64,000 bases of DNA, from the NCBI RefSeq assembly GCF_042681025.1, contig NZ_JBHUER010000002.1:124001-188000 (forward strand), written 5' to 3'. Of this stretch, positions 61,468 to 64,000 are shown piece by piece (position 1 is the first letter of the stretch; every line of letters begins with the position of its first letter). The notes below the pieces were generated by a model, which ran no database searches, was not told where the DNA came from, and worked only from the letters and a program-made list of their open reading frames with translations. A program made the position numbers and the translations under genes. The stretch is from Methylopila henanensis (GTDB taxonomy: Bacteria > Pseudomonadota > Alphaproteobacteria > Rhizobiales > Methylopilaceae).

Positions 61468-62778
61468 TTACCCTCGTGGCGCGAAGGGCTTGACTTGTCG
61501 CAACCTCCGCGCGACGGCGGCGACCACGCCCGCTCCCCGGCGCGAACGTTCAATCAGATGGGGCGCGTGGACCGCGATGGCGCCCCCCTTTCCAAGCGCG
61601 AAGGAGAGCCAGTCCGCCGAGCCGTAGGCCGGCACGAGCGGCCTCAGCGGCAGCGGAGCCTCCAGCCGGTCCTGGCCCTCGATCAGCGCGAGGCACCGCG
61701 TGAGCAGCCCTTCGACGTCCGGCGTCGCCCCGGAATGGGCGGCGAGCCAGCTCGCGTCCACGACGGCGGGAAGATCGGGAGCGAGCGACGCGAGCGGCGC
61801 GAGACAGCCTGATCCGACGAAGAAGCTCGTGCCCAGCGCCTCCGATACGCCGAAATCCGACACGATCCGGGTCGGAACGCCGCGCGCCATCGCCTCGACG
61901 GCCACGGTCGAGCTGACCGAGACCGCGAGCGAGGTGCGGTCGAGCAGCTCGGACGCCGGCTCGTGGGTGAAGTTCAGGTTCTTCGGCCGCCCGCCGCGGG
62001 CGAACGCCTCGCGCGCGAGGTCCTCGAGATGGAAGCGGGCGCCGTGATGCGCGGTCTCGTCGCGGGCGTGCCGGAGCTTGATCAGCACCTGCGCTTCCGG
62101 ATGGCGGCGGGCGAGCGTGGTCAGCTCGCCGAGAATGTGGAGGCGCTGCATCCGCCGCGCCGGAATGATCGGCTGCTCGAAGAAGGTGACGAGCGGCGCG
62201 CCCGCCGGCGCGGCGCGCGGCGCGGTCGGAAGGCCGAGCAGCCCCGTGACCAGCCCGTTGGTGTCGTCGACGCCGATCTCCGCGGCCGCGGCCCGGTAGA
62301 GCGCGAGGTCGCGTTCGGTGTTGAAGCACAGCAGATCGGCCGGCGCGCGGCTCATGAACCCCGCGAGATGGTCCGCCAGCACGACGCCGGGCGAGGCGAT
62401 GATGACGATCGGCCGCGACCGCTCGCGGCTGAAATCGGCGGAGGCCAGCGCCAGGAACAGCTCGCGCGCGCGTCCGCCGTCGACGACCGCGATCGCCACA
62501 TGCGCGTCGCGGAACAGCCGGCTCGCCACGATCTGCTCGGTCGAGACGATCGGGATGCTTTCGCTGACGCCCCCCGCCCGCAACTGCCGCGGCGAGAGCT
62601 GGCCGGAGGCCGTCGACACCGCCGCGATCCGGAGGCTGGCGCCTTCATCCTCGAACCGGCGCCCGATCGCCGCCGCCGTCTTCACGAAGGAATCGAAGGT
62701 CCCGAGAGCGAGAATGCGCCGGCCGGCGAAGCGGCCCTGCGCGTGCTCCTGTCCTTGCGATTGCTGGGCTGACGTCAT
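61468..62778 (-). CDS. Putative GT-B-like glycosyltransferase (DUF6716-like)
   Basis: A 436-residue cytosolic protein. The first half opens with ILALGTFDSFVKTAAAIGRRF; the second half has VTFFEQPIIPARRMQRLHIL, VLIKLRHARDETAHHGA and LAVSVSSTVAVEAMARGVPT. This matches DUF6716-type proteins annotated as putative glycosyltransferases. Its start overlaps the stop of the upstream gene by 4 bp. It is a distant relative of the 57336 product at the other end of the cluster. Confidence 0.78.
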   Translation of the reverse strand: MTSAQQSQGQEHAQGRFAGRRILALGTFDSFVKTAAAIGRRFEDEGASLRIAAVSTASGQLSPRQLRAGGVSESIPIVSTEQIVASRLFRDAHVAIAVVDGGRARELFLALASADFSRERSRPIVIIASPGVVLADHLAGFMSRAPADLLCFNTERDLALYRAAAAEIGVDDTNGLVTGLLGLPTAPRAAPAGAPLVTFFEQPIIPARRMQRLHILGELTTLARRHPEAQVLIKLRHARDETAHHGARFHLEDLAREAFARGGRPKNLNFTHEPASELLDRTSLAVSVSSTVAVEAMARGVPTRIVSDFGVSEALGTSFFVGSGCLAPLASLAPDLPAVVDASWLAAHSGATPDVEGLLTRCLALIEGQDRLEAPLPLRPLVPAYGSADWLSFALGKGGAIAVHAPHLIERSRRGAGVVAAVARRLRQVKPFAPRG

Positions 62779-63884
62779 CGGATGGCGAGGGACCTGTGGA
62801 CCGGCGCGTCGTCCGGGTGGATGACGCGGAGGCGCTTTATGAACGCGTCATGCGCGCGAACAACGGCGAGGATGTGGTCCCGCTGCCGTTTCAGATAGCC
62901 CTCCGGCAGCGCGAAACGGATGATGGGCAGCTTGGGATCGATAACCGACAGCGTGTCGGCCGCGGACGAGGCGACGACGGCGACCGCCGCCGGCTTCACC
63001 GGAGCGTCGAGATAGGCGAGCTCGACGGGCGTGATCGACGGCTCGAACCGCGCCCCCGCCGCACGCGCGAGCGCCTCGGCGGCCGATCGGTCCTCGCCGC
63101 GGTGCGGCCGGTACAGCACGGGGCCATGAAGCCCCATGCGCCGCAGGGCCGCAACGCCCTCGACGATCAGCCGTCGGTGGGTCTCGACGCAGGCGATGCC
63201 CGCCTCCACATGGTTCGCGCCGAGAAGCCAGACCTCGTCGCCGCTCCGGGCGGGAGCGTCCGTCCGCCAGCTTTCGAAGGCGTGCCGCTCGACCCGGTCG
63301 CCCGGGCGAAGCGTCGGCTCGATCAGAGCGCCATAGATCGTGAAAAAGGTGAGCCGCGGCGGATCGATCGGCCGATCGCCGCCGAACAGCGCGCGGGCGA
63401 GCCGCGTGCGCAGCCAGCGATCGGCGAAGCGCGACGGATCGGGCGTCGGTTCGCCCGCGCGGCAGCGCGCCGCCTGCGGAGTGATCGAACCGTCGTCCAG
63501 CAGCGTCAGCTCGTCATGGGCGATCCGGTCCACCAGTTCGCGCTGGGACCGATTGCGGTAGTCGCCGAAGGCGAGAGCCGCATATCCGTCGCCGGCGAGC
63601 GACGCGGCGAGCCGGCGAAGCCGGGCGCGGTGCAAGAGGTCGACCGCGTCGCGCAGAATCCGCGGCGCCTTGCGCGAGGACCGCGGCCGCCCCTCGCAGC
63701 GCCGGACCGAACGCCAGAGCGACGGGGCGCGCGCCATCAGGAGATCGATCGCGGCCCCCCCGCCCGCCCGGTCGCCGAGCAGCACGAGGTCGACGGCGCG
63801 CTCCGGGCGGCGGCGGCGCCACTCGACGGCGTTCAGATACTGCAGCGGCGAGGAGACGATCACGAGGTCGGCGGACGCAGGCAT
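62775..63884 (-). CDS. Putative sialyltransferase-like GT (GT52/polysialyltransferase type)
   Basis: A 369-residue protein starting MPASADLVIVSSPLQYLNAVEWRR, similar in style to bacterial GT52-like enzymes. It has the acidic D-D-G motif in LTLLDDGSIT (about 130), a RPHRGED motif in place of the usual K/R-P-H-P, and a later SS motif (VVASSAADTLSVI). These three motifs together mark bacterial sialyltransferases. The HP motif is altered (HR), so activity is a prediction only. It overlaps the downstream DUF6716-like gene, so the products may act together. Confidence 0.68.
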   Translation of the reverse strand: MPASADLVIVSSPLQYLNAVEWRRRRPERAVDLVLLGDRAGGGAAIDLLMARAPSLWRSVRRCEGRPRSSRKAPRILRDAVDLLHRARLRRLAASLAGDGYAALAFGDYRNRSQRELVDRIAHDELTLLDDGSITPQAARCRAGEPTPDPSRFADRWLRTRLARALFGGDRPIDPPRLTFFTIYGALIEPTLRPGDRVERHAFESWRTDAPARSGDEVWLLGANHVEAGIACVETHRRLIVEGVAALRRMGLHGPVLYRPHRGEDRSAAEALARAAGARFEPSITPVELAYLDAPVKPAAVAVVASSAADTLSVIDPKLPIIRFALPEGYLKRQRDHILAVVRAHDAFIKRLRVIHPDDAPVHRSLAIR

Positions 63885-63943
63885 CAGCGCTCAATATCAC
63901 CCGACCGTGACGCCGTCTCGCGGCTCCTCATGGCTCAAACGCG

Positions 63944-64000
63944 CTAAAACGCCGTCTTTGCGCGCCCAGCGACCTCCCGCCACACGTCGGCGAGGCCCGC
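63944..64000 (-). CDS. C-terminal end of a gene cut by the right edge
   Basis: On the minus strand the frame reads AGLADVWREVAGRAKTAF then a TAG stop at 63946-63944. The 60-bp gap to the next start on that strand and the direction suggest another gene of the surface-polysaccharide cluster. Only 18 residues are visible, so the product cannot be named. Confidence 0.4.
   Translation of the reverse strand, partial: AGLADVWREVAGRAKTAF

Overview
The window is very GC-rich, densely coded chromosomal DNA from an alphaproteobacterium, most likely of the order Hyphomicrobiales (Rhizobiales). This rests on base composition, codon use and gene content (argG, typA, cobT/cobS, moaA/mobA, a PBP1A-type enzyme, DUF1289, DUF971, a PxpBC fusion). 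No rRNA, tRNA, CRISPR array, transposase or phage gene was seen. The genus cannot be fixed from the window alone.

Layout. 1-2673: end-truncated molybdo-hydroxylase iron-sulfur subunit, AraC regulator, and three tandem secreted two-cysteine paralogues. 2776-8456: nitrate/cyanate-type ABC transporter plus cyanase, read leftward, facing a sigma-54 activator with two PAS regions. A near-consensus -24/-12 promoter lies before the transporter and three 12-bp palindromic operators lie between the two. 8584-17029: housekeeping genes (M32 carboxypeptidase, EI24 membrane protein, PBP1A, VOC protein, argG, typA). 17166-25379: a FecR-TPR-outer-membrane-barrel fusion, a CHASE2 adenylate/guanylate cyclase overlapping it by one base, and a facing Na+/H+-type antiporter with a cyclic-nucleotide-binding tail. 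25538-30250: small genes, DUF423, a ribokinase-family kinase, enoyl-CoA hydratase, an Arg/Asp-rich lipoprotein, DUF971 and moaA. 30258-34406: pxpA, a fused pxpBC and a biotin carboxylase/BCCP. 34488-38654: trehalose genes otsB, a GH15 enzyme and otsA. 38743-45066: imelysin, multicopper oxidase, di-haem oxidoreductase, second imelysin, DUF1513. 45262-46570: TetR regulator facing a flavodoxin-fold quinone reductase. 46581-55267: Mrp ATPase, mobA, an amino-acid ABC transporter without ATPase, cobT, cobS, DUF1289, a small membrane protein, TauE/SafE permease, dusA. 55268-57057: a gene-poor stretch, a small double-glycine-leader (bacteriocin-like) peptide gene and a transglutaminase-like protein. 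57336-64000: a nonulosonic (sialic-like) acid and glycosyltransferase cluster, cut by the right edge.

How the genes work together. The left transporter-cyanase operon probably imports cyanate (or nitrate) and breaks cyanate down to ammonia and CO2 under sigma-54 control. The cyclase and antiporter suggest that an envelope signal is turned into a cyclic nucleotide that gates ion exchange. In the right-hand cluster a type II phosphomannose-isomerase cupin, a short NeuB-type synthase and a CMP-transferase/HAD-phosphatase fusion together fit a KDN-type pathway (Man-6-P, KDN-9-P, KDN, CMP-KDN). Three GT-B-like proteins, one with sialyltransferase-style motifs, could use the product.

The strongest candidates for something new are the FecR-TPR-barrel/cyclase/antiporter locus, the sigma-54 cyanate control region, the possible KDN-9-P pathway with its transferases, and the orphan double-glycine peptide.
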